Shown here: piece by piece, positions 18,006 through 28,223 of the stretch
Layout: every line of letters begins with the position of its first letter
How positions within the stretch are numbered: the stretch's first letter is position 1
Assembly (NCBI RefSeq): GCF_029643245.1
Contig: NZ_CP116398.1
Location: 1,054,001-1,118,000 of the forward strand
Length of the DNA stretch: 64,000 nt
Origin: Methylomonas sp. EFPC3
GTDB taxonomy: Bacteria; Pseudomonadota; Gammaproteobacteria; Methylococcales; Methylomonadaceae
Direction: 5' to 3'
The notes under the pieces: model-generated
The model's database searches: none
Seen by the model: only the letters and a program-made list of their open reading frames with translations
What the model was told of the DNA's origin: nothing
Program-made: the position numbers and the translations under genes

Positions 18006-18863
18006 TTAGCGTTCGAGTATGTCCAGTCCCGGCTCGTCGGAGACGACGCGGGCCAGGGTTGAATTCGGATCGCGGCGCAAGCCGGCAAAGTCGAACAAGC
18101 CGGTATCGAGCATTTGCGACGGGGCGATGTTTTGCAGACCGGCGAAGATGGTTTCGATCCGGCCGGGGAATTGTTTGTCCCAAGCGTTCAACATCTGCTT
18201 CATCGCCTTGCGTTGCAAATTCTCCTGCGATCCGCACAGATTGCAGGGAATAATCGGAAACTGCTTGAAGGCAGCAAAGCGGTTGATGTCCTTTTCGCGG
18301 CAATAGGCCAGCGGCCGAATCACGATATTCTGTTTATCGTCGCTGAGCAGTTTCGGCGGCATTGCTTTCAGTTTGCCGGCGTAGAACAGGTTCAGAAAAA
18401 AGGTCTCGATGATGTCGTCGCGGTGGTGGCCCAACGCGATTTTGGTGATTTTGTGTTCCCTGGCAAAGCCGTACAGCGTGCCGCGCCGTAGCCGCGAGCA
18501 CAGGCTGCAGGTGGTCTGGCCTTCCGGAATGATGCGTTTGACGATGCTGTAAGTATCGTGTTCGATGATGTGGAACGGTACGCCGATCGATGTCAGGTAT
18601 TCCGGCAACACGTGTTCGGGAAAGCCGGGCTGTTTCTGGTCCAAATTGACGGCGATGATTTCGAAATTCACCGGCGCGGTTTTCTGCAAATTCAGCAGAA
18701 TGTCCAGCATCGTATAGGAGTCTTTACCGCCGGACAGGCAGACCATGACCTTGTCGTCGGGTTCGATCATATTGTAATCGGCGATCGCCTCGCCGACGCT
18801 GCGCCTCAGGCGCTTTTGCAGTTTGTTGAACTGGGTACGGGATTTTTGGCTGGGATCGGACAT
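18006..18863 (-). CDS. ttcA: tRNA 2-thiocytidine biosynthesis protein TtcA
   Basis: Thiolates C32 of certain tRNAs using ATP and an iron-sulfur cluster. The 285-residue protein has the PP-loop SGGKDS at residues 44-49 and two CxxC pairs (CSLC and CNLC) that hold the cluster, plus the [10 protein letters not shown] motif. Length matches bacterial TtcA. It follows fabB on the same strand. Confidence 0.94.
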   Translation of the reverse strand: MSDPSQKSRTQFNKLQKRLRRSVGEAIADYNMIEPDDKVMVCLSGGKDSYTMLDILLNLQKTAPVNFEIIAVNLDQKQPGFPEHVLPEYLTSIGVPFHIIEHDTYSIVKRIIPEGQTTCSLCSRLRRGTLYGFAREHKITKIALGHHRDDIIETFFLNLFYAGKLKAMPPKLLSDDKQNIVIRPLAYCREKDINRFAAFKQFPIIPCNLCGSQENLQRKAMKQMLNAWDKQFPGRIETIFAGLQNIAPSQMLDTGLFDFAGLRRDPNSTLARVVSDEPGLDILER

Positions 18864-18908
18864 GGTGGGAAGAGAGGCGGCCCACTAAAGGTGCAGGCCG
18901 CTTGGCAG

Positions 18909-20129
18909 TTAACCGTTGTAACGTTGGAAGATCAGCGTGGCGTTGGTGCCGCCGAAACCGAAGCTGTTTGACATCACCGTATTCAAGGTCACGTTGTCCT
19001 GATATTCGCGGACGATGGGGATGCCGGCGGCACCGGGGTCGAGTTGGCTGATGTTGGCCGACGCGCTCAAGAAGTTTTCTTCCATCATCAGCAGCGAATA
19101 AATCGCTTCGTTGACGCCGGCAGCACCGAGGGCGTGGCCGGTCAGGGATTTGGTCGAGCTGACTCTGGGCACCGCATCGGCGCCGAATACCGCGCGCATC
19201 GCTTCCAATTCGCGGGTATCGCCGACCGGCGTACTGGTGCCGTGGGCGTTGATGTAGTCGATCGGATCGTTTACGGTCGCCAGCGCCATTTGCATGCAAC
19301 GTACCGCGCCTTCACCGGAGGGTTGCACCATGTCGTAACCGTCCGAGGTGGCGCCGTAGCCGACCAGCTCGGCATAGATTTTGGCGCCGCGGGCTTTGGC
19401 GTGCTCAAGCTCCTCGATCACCAAAACGCCGCCGCCACCGGAGATCACGAAACCGTCGCGGGTCTCGTCGTAAGGGCGAGACGCGGTGTCAGGGCTGTCG
19501 TTATATTTGGACGACAAGGCGCCCATGGCGTCGAACATGACCGACATGGTCCAGTGCAGTTCTTCGCCGCCGCCGGCAAATACGATATCCTGCTTGCCGA
19601 GTTGGATCAGTTCCTGGGCGTGGCCGATACAGTGGGCGCTGGTCGCGCAAGCCGAACTGATCGAATAGTTGACGCCCTTGATTTTGAACGGTGTGGCCAG
19701 GCAGGCGGTGTTGGTGCTGGACATGGCCCGCGTCACCATATACGGCCCGACTTTCTTGACGCCTTTGGAGCGCAGAATGTCGGCGGAATCGACCAGATTG
19801 GAGGTCGACGGCCCGCCGGACCCCATTACCAAGCCAGTGCGGATATTGGAAATATCGCTTTCGTCCAGGCCGGAATCGGCAATGGCCTGTTCCATTGCCA
19901 AGTAATTGAAGGCGGCACCGTCGCCCATGAAACGTTTGATCTTGCGGTCTATCGCTTCGTCCAGATCGATGTTAACCGGGCCGTGGACGTGGCTTCTGAA
20001 GCCCAGTTCCTGGTAAACCGGGGCGTGCACGATGCCGGAACGGCCGCTCCGTAGCGAAGCGACGACTTCGTTCCGGTTATTACCGATGCTGGAAACGATC
20101 CCCAAGCCTGTTACAACCGCGCGTCTCAT
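18909..20129 (-). CDS. fabB: Beta-ketoacyl-ACP synthase I
   Basis: Condenses malonyl-ACP with acyl-ACP and is needed for unsaturated fatty acid synthesis. The 406-residue thiolase-fold protein has the nucleophile Cys161 in [10 protein letters not shown] and the two active-site histidines in [11 protein letters not shown] and [11 protein letters not shown], so the Cys-His-His triad is complete. The FabB-type layout and the partner fabA ten bases upstream on the same strand mark it as FabB rather than FabF. Confidence 0.95.
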   Translation of the reverse strand: MRRAVVTGLGIVSSIGNNRNEVVASLRSGRSGIVHAPVYQELGFRSHVHGPVNIDLDEAIDRKIKRFMGDGAAFNYLAMEQAIADSGLDESDISNIRTGLVMGSGGPSTSNLVDSADILRSKGVKKVGPYMVTRAMSSTNTACLATPFKIKGVNYSISSACATSAHCIGHAQELIQLGKQDIVFAGGGEELHWTMSVMFDAMGALSSKYNDSPDTASRPYDETRDGFVISGGGGVLVIEELEHAKARGAKIYAELVGYGATSDGYDMVQPSGEGAVRCMQMALATVNDPIDYINAHGTSTPVGDTRELEAMRAVFGADAVPRVSSTKSLTGHALGAAGVNEAIYSLLMMEENFLSASANISQLDPGAAGIPIVREYQDNVTLNTVMSNSFGFGGTNATLIFQRYNG

Positions 20130-20139
20130 GTTGGTTTCC

Positions 20140-20655
20140 TTAGAAATCCTGAGTGGAAGTAAATAAGCCGACCCGTAAATCGGTGGCTTCGTAGATTTGT
20201 TTGCCGTCTACTTCCATGACTGCATCGGCGATACCCATCACCAGTTTGCGCATGATCACGCGCTTCAAGTCGATTTTATAGGTGACTTTTTTAGCGGTCG
20301 GCAGCACCTGGCCGGTGAATTTCACCTCGCCGCAACCCAGAGCTCGGCCTTTGCCGGGACCGCCGAGCCAGCACAAGTAAAAACCGATCAATTGCCACAT
20401 GGCATCCAGCCCCAGACAGCCGGGCATGACCGGATCTCCCTGAAAATGGCAGGCAAAAAACCACAAGTCGGGATTGATATCCAGTTCGGCAATAATCTCG
20501 CCCTTGCCGTATTTACCGCCTTCATCGGAAATATGGACGATGCGGTCCATCATCAGCATATTGGGAAGCGGTAACTGCGCGTTTTCCGGACCGTAAAGCT
20601 CGCCCCGGCCGGACATCAACAACTCTTCGCGCGTGAAACTGTTCTGCTTCTCCAT
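20140..20655 (-). CDS. fabA: 3-hydroxydecanoyl-ACP dehydratase/isomerase
   Basis: Dehydrates 3-hydroxydecanoyl-ACP and isomerises the product to cis-3-decenoyl-ACP, the branch point to unsaturated fatty acids. The 171-residue hotdog protein has the catalytic His70 in [14 protein letters not shown] and Asp84 in LGLDAMWQ, the same positions as in E. coli. It is the first gene of the fabA-fabB pair, which defines the anaerobic unsaturated fatty acid route of Gammaproteobacteria. Confidence 0.96.
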   Translation of the reverse strand: MEKQNSFTREELLMSGRGELYGPENAQLPLPNMLMMDRIVHISDEGGKYGKGEIIAELDINPDLWFFACHFQGDPVMPGCLGLDAMWQLIGFYLCWLGGPGKGRALGCGEVKFTGQVLPTAKKVTYKIDLKRVIMRKLVMGIADAVMEVDGKQIYEATDLRVGLFTSTQDF

Positions 20656-20731
20656 CCAATAATTACCTGATTCGTGGGTTCAAAAACATCCACCATTATC
20701 CAATAATCGGCTTAAAAAATCAGCTCAATTT

Positions 20732-22645
20732 TTATCCCGGCATCACCTCGCGCAGCAAGTCGTCAAGCTTCAATGAGTCGCGTTGCAAGCGTTGCTGGTA
20801 AATCAAAGCGTACATCAGGACCGACGCGACGTAGCCGCGGGTTTCTTTGTACGGTATGTTTTCGATCCAGATATCGGCCGGTAGCGCTTGGCTTCCGGGC
20901 AGCCAACGTTTGATTTTGTTGGCGCCGGCGTTGTAGGCCGCGGCAGCTAAAGCGTAGTGGCCGCCGAATTGGTGCAACAGTTTCTTGAAATAAAATGCGC
21001 CGTACTTCAGGTTTAATTCCGGACGAAACAGACTGTCGTCGTCCCCCCAACTGTCGTGCAGATCGGCAGCGATTTGCCGGCCGGTTTGCGGCATCACTTG
21101 CATCAAACCTTTGGCGCCGGCGGGCGAATCGGCCTGACTGTCGAAGGCGCTTTCCTGACGAATCAAACCGTATATGATGGCGGGATCCAACTGCCTTTCC
21201 TGCGCGATTTGCCCGATTTCCCGACTGTATTCCAGCGGAAAGCGCAGCTCGACATCGTCCCAATGATTGGCTTTGGCGACGGTAGCGATCGCTAAAGCCG
21301 GGGCACGCCAGCGTTGTGCCAGCTTAGCCGCAACCGGCAATAGGTTCGGTTCCAATTTGGCAACGGCGAACTGCCATTGGCGCCTGGCTTCTGCCGGCCG
21401 ATTCAATACCAGCAGTTCGTTTGCCGCCTGAAAATCGGCTCGGTTGCTTAGCGCTTGCAACTCGGATTCGGCAACTTGTAACGGTCGGTGCGCCAAGTCG
21501 ATCGCTTGGCCGGATTTAGCGGCGGCCATAAATCCGTAAAAGCTGCGATTTTTCGCCAACTCTACGAATTGGCGGTTAGCGGCTTCGCCTTGGCCGACTG
21601 CCGCCAAAGCCCGCGCCTGCCAATAACGCCACTTGTCCCGATTTTTCTCTTCGCTGTTCAAGCGGGCGATGGCGGTGAGCACGTTCGGCCAATCCTGGCT
21701 ATTCAATGCCGCCCGCACCCGCCATTCCCGGCTCGATTCGTCGTCGGTTTCCAATCGCGACAAGCGCGGATAGGCTTGGGCATCGTGCTTCAATGCCAAG
21801 GCCAGGGCCAGCTGTCTTTCGATAAAGGCGGCGCGATCCGGCGCGATGGGCTGCTGCGCTTTTTCCTGATCCCAATATCGTGCCGCCGCTCCGGGATCGC
21901 GCTCCAGCCAACGCTCGACGGCATGGCCCAGCATTTCCGGTGCATCTGCCGGTTGATTGCGCCAACCGGTTTCGGTCTGTATGGCTTCCGGTTGCCGATG
22001 TAGTTTCAACCAAAGTTCGGCCCGCGGCAGTTCATCAGCGGCCAGGAAACGGGCGAGATACTCGGCCAGCGCCGGATTATCGCGTTTCAAGGCGGCATGG
22101 AAACGTTGCCAGACTAGATCGTGATTAAAGTAAGGCGATGCTTGGTAGGCCGCGAACAGGCCGTCACAGTTGTTCGGTTGCGATTTACCGCTCAGCCAAA
22201 GTGCGCGGGCGAGAACAAACGCCTCAGGTGTTTGGCCGGTTTCGACGTAGGCCAGGCCGGCGTAACATTGCAAAGCACTGTCGTCGCTGGCTTGGTAATA
22301 TCTTAAAAAGTCCGGCCAACGTTTTTGTTCGCCAAGGTAAGCCAACCATTTCGGCTTGAGCAAGCCGGCATAGCGGCTGGACCCGTTTTCTGTCAGGAAC
22401 GCGCGTATCTCATCGTCGGCGGACAAACGGCTTTTCAACCATTGGTATTGCAAATACGGATACAACGGGTAAGTTTTCAAAGTGGCGGCGAGCTGACGGT
22501 AGTCGGATTCGCGGTGCGCTGCGATAGCTTGTTCCGCCTGCAGAAAACGTTGGCGCAGATCGCCGATTTCGGAATCTCCGGCCGTCGCCCACGCCGGCAA
22601 TAGGCTGACGATTGCAGCGAGCATCAGATTTTGGATTAACGACAT
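20732..22645 (-). CDS. slt: Soluble lytic murein transglycosylase
   Basis: Periplasmic enzyme that cleaves peptidoglycan glycan strands with formation of 1,6-anhydromuramic acid. The 637-residue product has a signal peptide (residues 1-22, ending AWATA), a long alpha-helical superhelical U/L domain (to about 460), and a C-terminal Slt domain with catalytic Glu in RQESAFD at about residue 498, followed by GAKGLMQVMPQTG and AAYNAGANK. Length and order match E. coli Slt70. It is divergent from the ABC exporter gene. Confidence 0.93.
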   Translation of the reverse strand: MSLIQNLMLAAIVSLLPAWATAGDSEIGDLRQRFLQAEQAIAAHRESDYRQLAATLKTYPLYPYLQYQWLKSRLSADDEIRAFLTENGSSRYAGLLKPKWLAYLGEQKRWPDFLRYYQASDDSALQCYAGLAYVETGQTPEAFVLARALWLSGKSQPNNCDGLFAAYQASPYFNHDLVWQRFHAALKRDNPALAEYLARFLAADELPRAELWLKLHRQPEAIQTETGWRNQPADAPEMLGHAVERWLERDPGAAARYWDQEKAQQPIAPDRAAFIERQLALALALKHDAQAYPRLSRLETDDESSREWRVRAALNSQDWPNVLTAIARLNSEEKNRDKWRYWQARALAAVGQGEAANRQFVELAKNRSFYGFMAAAKSGQAIDLAHRPLQVAESELQALSNRADFQAANELLVLNRPAEARRQWQFAVAKLEPNLLPVAAKLAQRWRAPALAIATVAKANHWDDVELRFPLEYSREIGQIAQERQLDPAIIYGLIRQESAFDSQADSPAGAKGLMQVMPQTGRQIAADLHDSWGDDDSLFRPELNLKYGAFYFKKLLHQFGGHYALAAAAYNAGANKIKRWLPGSQALPADIWIENIPYKETRGYVASVLMYALIYQQRLQRDSLKLDDLLREVMPG

Positions 22646-22713
22646 GGCACTTCCCCGATAATCGGACCATTCGGCCCGGCAAGCTGTTTTGCCGCGGCCA
22701 TCGGACCATTATA

Positions 22714-24543
22714 ATGGCTAAACTCAATAGAATTCGTTTACAGACGTTGAAAATCAATCAAGCTGCAAGCCACACTGAATACTCCTGGCGTTACATTTAC
22801 GGTATTGCTCTCCAACACAAAAAGCAATTGTTGGCCGGACATATGATGGCGATCCTGGCGACAGTGGCCAGCGTGCCGGTGCCGCTGTTGATGCCTTTGC
22901 TGGTAGATGAAGTACTGTTACACCATCCCGGTGTCGTGTTGGCGACGCTTAATCCCTGGTTGCCGGCGGAATGGCGTACGCCTGTGGTCTATATCGGCGC
23001 GATTTTGTTGGCGAGCTTGTTGTTGCGACTATTCGCATTGGCCTTGAATATCAGTCAGACCCGACAGTTTTCTAACATCGCCAAGGATGTGGTGTTTCGA
23101 ATCCGGGCCAGCCTGGTAGCGCATTTGCAGCGTATCTCGATGTCGGAATACGAAAGCCTGGGCAGCGGTACCGTCAGTTCGCACATGGTGACCGATCTGG
23201 ATACTCTGGACAACTTCATCGGCTCCACGATCAGCAAGTTGCTGGTCGCGGTGTTGACGGTATTCGGTACTGCACTGATCTTGTTATGGATGCATTGGCA
23301 ATTGGGCCTGTTCATCATCTTCCTTAACCCCTTGGTAATTTACCTGGCCAAGGCGGTCGGCTCCCGGGTCAAGGAGTTGAAAGCCAACGAAAACAAAGCT
23401 TACGCAATCTTCCAGCAGGCCTTGAGCGAAACGCTGGAAGCGATACATCAGATCCGTGCCAGTAACCGCGAGGAGCATTACTGTCGGCAACTGGTCAACA
23501 GCGCGCTGGCCGTGAAAAACCATTCCACGATCTACGCCTGGAAAAGCGATGCGACGGTACGGCTGAGTTTCCTGACCTTTTTGTTCGGTTTCGATATTTT
23601 CCGCGCCACTGCGATGCTGATGGTGCTGTATTCCAACCTCAGTATCGGCGAAATGTTGGCGGTGTTCGGTTATTTGTGGTTCATGATGGCGCCGGTCCAG
23701 GAAATCCTGAGCATTCAGCAATCGTTTTATGCTGCCAAAGCGGCTTTGACGCGGGTAAATCAGCTGGCCAGACTAGAACGCGAGCCTTACTATCCGCATT
23801 TGGCCAATCCGTTCCAGGGCAAGAAAACGGTTTCGGTCAGCGTCAAGGACTTGCATTTCAGTTACAAGGACGAGCCGGTGCTGAACGGCATCAATTTGTC
23901 GATCCGGGCCGGGGAAAAGATAGCGCTGGTCGGCGCCAGCGGCGGCGGCAAATCGACATTGGCGCAAACCCTGATCGGGCTCTATCCGCCCGGTAGCGGC
24001 ATGATTTATTTCGACGGTGTGCCGCTGGACCGCATCGGGCTGGACGTGGTGCGCGAACACGTGGCGACGGTACTGCAGCATCCGGCACTGCTGAACGATA
24101 CCATACGCGCCAATCTGACCTTGGGCCGAGATATCGCCGACGCGGCTTTGTGGCAGGCGCTGGAAATCGCGCAGTTAAAACACGTCGTTAAAGACTTGCC
24201 GGCCGGATTGGATACGGTGGTCGGCCGCCAAGGCATGCGTTTATCCGGCGGCCAACGCCAGCGCATGGCGATCGCGCGGATGATCGTCAGCCAACCGGCG
24301 GTCGTGATTCTGGACGAAGCCACCTCGGCATTGGACAGCGAAACCGAGTACAAGCTGCACCAGGCCTTAAACGGCTTTTTGGCAGGACGCACCACCATCA
24401 TCATCGCCCATCGTTTGAGCGCGGTGAAACAGGCCGACCACGTCTACGTGTTCGAACAGGGCCAAATTTGCGAGCAAGGCAAGCACGAAGTGCTGATTCA
24501 GCAGAACGGCTTATACGCCAAACTTTACGGCGACTACCAATGA
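22714..24543 (+). CDS. MsbA-like ABC transporter, fused permease and ATPase
   Basis: A 609-residue type IV ABC half-transporter with an N-terminal six-segment membrane domain and a C-terminal ATPase. The nucleotide domain has Walker A GASGGGKST at about residue 407, signature LSGGQRQRMAIAR at about 509 and Walker B VVILDEATSAL at about 529, plus the H-loop IIIAHRLS. It probably works as a homodimeric exporter of a lipid, peptide or drug. I chose the ATG at 22714 (MAKLNRIRL); the frame is open back to 22612, overlapping slt. The stop overlaps the next start (ATGA), so it is coupled to the PHP gene. Confidence 0.87.
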   Translation: MAKLNRIRLQTLKINQAASHTEYSWRYIYGIALQHKKQLLAGHMMAILATVASVPVPLLMPLLVDEVLLHHPGVVLATLNPWLPAEWRTPVVYIGAILLASLLLRLFALALNISQTRQFSNIAKDVVFRIRASLVAHLQRISMSEYESLGSGTVSSHMVTDLDTLDNFIGSTISKLLVAVLTVFGTALILLWMHWQLGLFIIFLNPLVIYLAKAVGSRVKELKANENKAYAIFQQALSETLEAIHQIRASNREEHYCRQLVNSALAVKNHSTIYAWKSDATVRLSFLTFLFGFDIFRATAMLMVLYSNLSIGEMLAVFGYLWFMMAPVQEILSIQQSFYAAKAALTRVNQLARLEREPYYPHLANPFQGKKTVSVSVKDLHFSYKDEPVLNGINLSIRAGEKIALVGASGGGKSTLAQTLIGLYPPGSGMIYFDGVPLDRIGLDVVREHVATVLQHPALLNDTIRANLTLGRDIADAALWQALEIAQLKHVVKDLPAGLDTVVGRQGMRLSGGQRQRMAIARMIVSQPAVVILDEATSALDSETEYKLHQALNGFLAGRTTIIIAHRLSAVKQADHVYVFEQGQICEQGKHEVLIQQNGLYAKLYGDYQ

Positions 24544-25373
24544 GCGATCCGATTTACGACTTACATTGCCATTCGACCGCGTCGGACGGGGCCTTGCCGC
24601 CGGCCGAACTGGTCGGCCGTGCCAAACGACAGGGCGTCGACGTCCTGGCACTGACCGACCACGATACCGTGGCCGGTTTGGCCGAAGCCCGCCAAGCGGC
24701 ACAGGATTGCGGCATGCGGCTGATTCAAGGTATCGAATTGTCGGCCGGCTTTGAGAGCCATTGCCTGCATATCGTCGGTCTGAATATCGATCCGACTAAC
24801 GGCCAGTTGTTGGAAGGAATTGGGCGGCAGCAGATCACGCGCGAGGAGCGGGCGCAAAAAATCGCCCAAAAGTTGGTCAAGAAAGGCATTCCGGACGCTT
24901 ATCCGGAACTACGCGCCGCGGCCGGCAACGGCGAAATCACCCGGCTGCATTTCGCTGATTTCCTGCTCAAGCACGGTTATGTCGAGACTCAGCAGGACGC
25001 TTTCGACCGTTATTTGAGTAAAGGCAAACCCGGCTACGTGCCGACTGCTTGGGCGCCGCTGGCCGAATGTGTGGCTTGGATCAGGCAGGCCGGCGGGGTG
25101 GCGGTGCTGGCGCATCCCTTACGTTACAAGCTCAGCACGAAATGGTTGGACAAGGCCCTGAGCCAGTTCAAGGCCGCAGGCGGGCAGGGGATCGAGGTGG
25201 TGACCGGCAGGGCCAGTATCGACGACATTCGCTTAAGTTACGGCTTTGCGCTCAAACATCAGTTGTATGCTTCGCAAGGCTCGGATTTTCATGCGCCGGG
25301 TAACCAGTACCTGGAATTGGGCCGGTTGGCGGCGATGCCGGCTGGCGCCAATCCGGTTTGGGATTTGTTCTGA
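24540..25373 (+). CDS. PHP-domain phosphoesterase (RNase AM / YciV-like)
   Basis: A 277-residue PHP-family metal phosphoesterase. It has the metal-binding motifs DLHCHSTASDG at residues 6-16, LTDHDTV at about 38-44, a Glu in GIELSA at about 65, and QGSDFHAPG near the end, which together resemble E. coli YciV (RNase AM, 5'-3' exonuclease and 3',5'-nucleoside bisphosphatase). The start ATG overlaps the ABC transporter stop. It converges on the cyclic-di-GMP regulator with a ten-base gap. Confidence 0.88.
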   Translation: MSDPIYDLHCHSTASDGALPPAELVGRAKRQGVDVLALTDHDTVAGLAEARQAAQDCGMRLIQGIELSAGFESHCLHIVGLNIDPTNGQLLEGIGRQQITREERAQKIAQKLVKKGIPDAYPELRAAAGNGEITRLHFADFLLKHGYVETQQDAFDRYLSKGKPGYVPTAWAPLAECVAWIRQAGGVAVLAHPLRYKLSTKWLDKALSQFKAAGGQGIEVVTGRASIDDIRLSYGFALKHQLYASQGSDFHAPGNQYLELGRLAAMPAGANPVWDLF

Positions 25374-25382
25374 GGCTACAGC

Positions 25383-28223
25383 TTAGTCGGCGTCGAACAG
25401 GGCGCCGAACTCGTCCGGCGGCAACGGTTGATTCCAATAAAAACCTTGGGCTTTATGGCAACCGAGCTGGTGTAAACGTTCCGCTTGTTCTTGAGTCTCG
25501 ACGCCTTCGGCCAGCGTCAACAAGCCCAACGTGTCTCCCAGTTGTACGATGGCCTCGACAATCGCCGCGTCTTCGGCCTTGCCGGAGTTTAAATCCTGGA
25601 TGAAGGATTGATCGATCTTCAGTTTGTTGACCGCGAAACGCTTTAGATAGCTGAGCGAGGAATAGCCGGTGCCGAAGTCGTCGATTGCAAAGCTGACCCC
25701 CAGTGCTCTCAGGTCGGCAATATTCTGAATGACCGTCGCGGTGTCGTACATCAACACCGATTCGGTCAGTTCCAATTCCAAATATTCCGGCTCCAGGCCG
25801 GACTCGGCCAAGGCGGAGCGTACCGACTCCAATAGATTGCCGCGTTTGAATTGCAGCGCAGAAATATTCACCGTCACTAACAATTCGTAACCGGCATCGC
25901 GCCAAATCCGGTTCTGCCGGCAGGCTTCCCGCAATACCCAGTCGCCGATCGGTACGATCAGGCCATTGTCTTCCGCAATCGGAATGAACTTGGCCGGCGG
26001 AATCATCGGGCCGCTGGCCGGTTGCCAGCGCAACAAGGCTTCGGCGCCGATGATTTTGTTATCGCGAATCGAATATTGGGGCTGATAGTGCAGGCGTAAT
26101 TCGTTTTGTTTCAATGCCGCACGCAGGCCGTTCTCGATATTCATGCGCTCGATAGAGGCCAGGTTCATGTCATGGGAAAAGAAACGGAAAGTATTGCGGC
26201 CTTCGTTTTTGGCCGCGTACATCGCGGTGTCGGCTTTGTTCAACAGGCCGTGGAAACTCAAACCGTCGTTGGGATAGAGGCTGATACCGATGCTGAATGA
26301 GGTGCACACGGTGATGCCCTCGATTTGAAACGGCTGGTTTAACTGATCGAGAATTTTCAGCGAGATTTGGGCGATGGTGTCCACCTCCGGAATGTCGGTC
26401 AGAATGATGATGAATTCGTCCCCGCCTTGGCGGCACACCGTATCCACTTCGCGGACGCATTGGCACAGGCGTTCGGCAATGCCCTGCAACAGACGGTCGC
26501 CGACGTCGTGACCCATCGTGTCGTTGATGTTCTTGAAATGATCCAGATCCAGAAACAGCAGGCCAACCAGCGTGTTATTGCGTAAAGCATGAGCCATGGC
26601 TTGGTCGAAACGGTCGCGCAGCAAAGTCCGGTTCGGCAGGTTGGTCAGCGGGTCGTGCCGGGCCAAATATTCAATCTGGGCTTCAGCGGCTTTGCGGGCC
26701 GTGATGTCCGAGAAAATGCCGATGTAGTGGCTGACCGCACCGTATGTATCGCCTATTGTCGAGATTCCGAGCCAGGCCGGATAGGGTTCGCCATTTTTAC
26801 GGGTGTCCCATATTTCGCCTTGCCAATAGCCGTTATCCTTCAATGCTTGGCGGATACGGCGGAAATGGCCGCTGTCGTTGTGTTCGGAATCGAGCATCGC
26901 CGGCTTTTTGCCGAACACTTCCTCGGCCCGGTAACCGGTAATATTGGTGTAGGCTTGGTTGCTGGAGACGATAGTGAGGTCCGGCGCGCATAAAAATATG
27001 GCTTCCCCGCTGTTTTCAAACACCTTGGCGAGCAATTTCAAGCGTTCGGCGGCGACTTTACTCTCAGTGATGTCCGCGTGGGTGCCAAGCATTCGCAGCG
27101 GTCGGCCGTCGGCGTCGCGTTCGACAATACTGCCGATCGACTGAATCCATTTCCAACTGCCGTCGGCGCAACGCACACGATATTCAAGCCGGTACTCGCC
27201 GAGAGCGCCGCCGATATAGGCTCGATAGCGCTCCAGCGTTGCCTGACGGTCGTCGGGATGCAGCCTTTCGGCCCAGGCGTCGAAGTCGGCCGAAAAAGCG
27301 GTCGCCTCGTAACCAAGCATTGTCGAATATTCGCGATTGACAACGGTTGCGCCGGTCTGCGGATTCAAGTCGAAAAAGCCGAGTTTGGCGGCCTGCATCG
27401 ACAAACGCAGGCGTTCTTCGCTATCGCTGAGTGCTTGTTGGGTCCGGCGAATTTCGGTGATATCGTGGGCCAGGCCGTTGACTGCAATCACCCGGTCCAG
27501 GTCGTCGAAAATGGGGGTGGCGTTTAGGCTAAGCAACCGGCTGCCGCCGTTTCGGCAGCGCAATTCCAACTCGTAATTGGGCGGCTTGATACCGTTCAAA
27601 CAGGCTTGAGTATGGGCGCGGGCGGCTTGGTTGAGGGGATTTTCCGTCGCCAAAGCAAAGCAATCGCCCAATAACCGGTCGGCCGGATAACCGAGAATCT
27701 GTTCTACCGATGGCCCCAGGTAAATGAACTCACCTTGCGGATTCAAAGAGAACAGAAAATATTCGGAACTCAGACTTTCGACCAGCTCGCGGAAGCGCTG
27801 CTCGCTGTGTCGCAACAGGTTTTGCTGCTCCAACAAGTTTTGCGTCGTGCGATGGGCGCGCAATACGTACTCGATCCGGTGCGGCAACAGAGGCCATTGC
27901 ACCGGTTTGCCGATAAAATCGGTGGCGCCCAGCTCGAAGGCTTCGTTGACCGCGTGAGTGTCTTCGATAGCCGTCATCATTACGATAGGCGTGTTACAGT
28001 GCGGCAGCGACCGGATTTGCCGTAGACAGGCGAAGCCATCCAGTTCCGGCATCATCACGTCCAATAACACCAGATCCGGCTGTTCCTGGTAAAACAAGCG
28101 CAAGCCTTCGCGCCCGTTTTCGGCTTCCACGGTTTGGTATTGGTTGGCGCGTAATACTTGGCCCACCAACAATCTGACCATGGCGTCGTCGTCGACAATC
28201 AGAATTTTGGGATCGATGGTCAC
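25383..28223 (-). CDS. Response regulator with PAS, GGDEF and EAL domains
   Basis: A 946-residue cytoplasmic regulator of cyclic di-GMP and the last gene of the six-gene signalling operon. Order: receiver domain (phospho-acceptor Asp55 in [10 protein letters not shown]), three PAS domains (about 130-260, 270-390, 395-510), GGDEF (intact GGDEF at 600-604, with inhibitory site REVD five residues before) and EAL (catalytic Glu728 in [14 protein letters not shown] and LKIDQSFI present). Both cyclase and phosphodiesterase sites look complete. Its start overlaps the upstream regulator's stop by four bases (28220-28223), so translation is coupled. Probable input is phosphate from the hybrid kinase's Hpt domain, with PAS domains adding redox or ligand input; both are inference. 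Confidence 0.9.
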   Translation of the reverse strand: MTIDPKILIVDDDAMVRLLVGQVLRANQYQTVEAENGREGLRLFYQEQPDLVLLDVMMPELDGFACLRQIRSLPHCNTPIVMMTAIEDTHAVNEAFELGATDFIGKPVQWPLLPHRIEYVLRAHRTTQNLLEQQNLLRHSEQRFRELVESLSSEYFLFSLNPQGEFIYLGPSVEQILGYPADRLLGDCFALATENPLNQAARAHTQACLNGIKPPNYELELRCRNGGSRLLSLNATPIFDDLDRVIAVNGLAHDITEIRRTQQALSDSEERLRLSMQAAKLGFFDLNPQTGATVVNREYSTMLGYEATAFSADFDAWAERLHPDDRQATLERYRAYIGGALGEYRLEYRVRCADGSWKWIQSIGSIVERDADGRPLRMLGTHADITESKVAAERLKLLAKVFENSGEAIFLCAPDLTIVSSNQAYTNITGYRAEEVFGKKPAMLDSEHNDSGHFRRIRQALKDNGYWQGEIWDTRKNGEPYPAWLGISTIGDTYGAVSHYIGIFSDITARKAAEAQIEYLARHDPLTNLPNRTLLRDRFDQAMAHALRNNTLVGLLFLDLDHFKNINDTMGHDVGDRLLQGIAERLCQCVREVDTVCRQGGDEFIIILTDIPEVDTIAQISLKILDQLNQPFQIEGITVCTSFSIGISLYPNDGLSFHGLLNKADTAMYAAKNEGRNTFRFFSHDMNLASIERMNIENGLRAALKQNELRLHYQPQYSIRDNKIIGAEALLRWQPASGPMIPPAKFIPIAEDNGLIVPIGDWVLREACRQNRIWRDAGYELLVTVNISALQFKRGNLLESVRSALAESGLEPEYLELELTESVLMYDTATVIQNIADLRALGVSFAIDDFGTGYSSLSYLKRFAVNKLKIDQSFIQDLNSGKAEDAAIVEAIVQLGDTLGLLTLAEGVETQEQAERLHQLGCHKAQGFYWNQPLPPDEFGALFDAD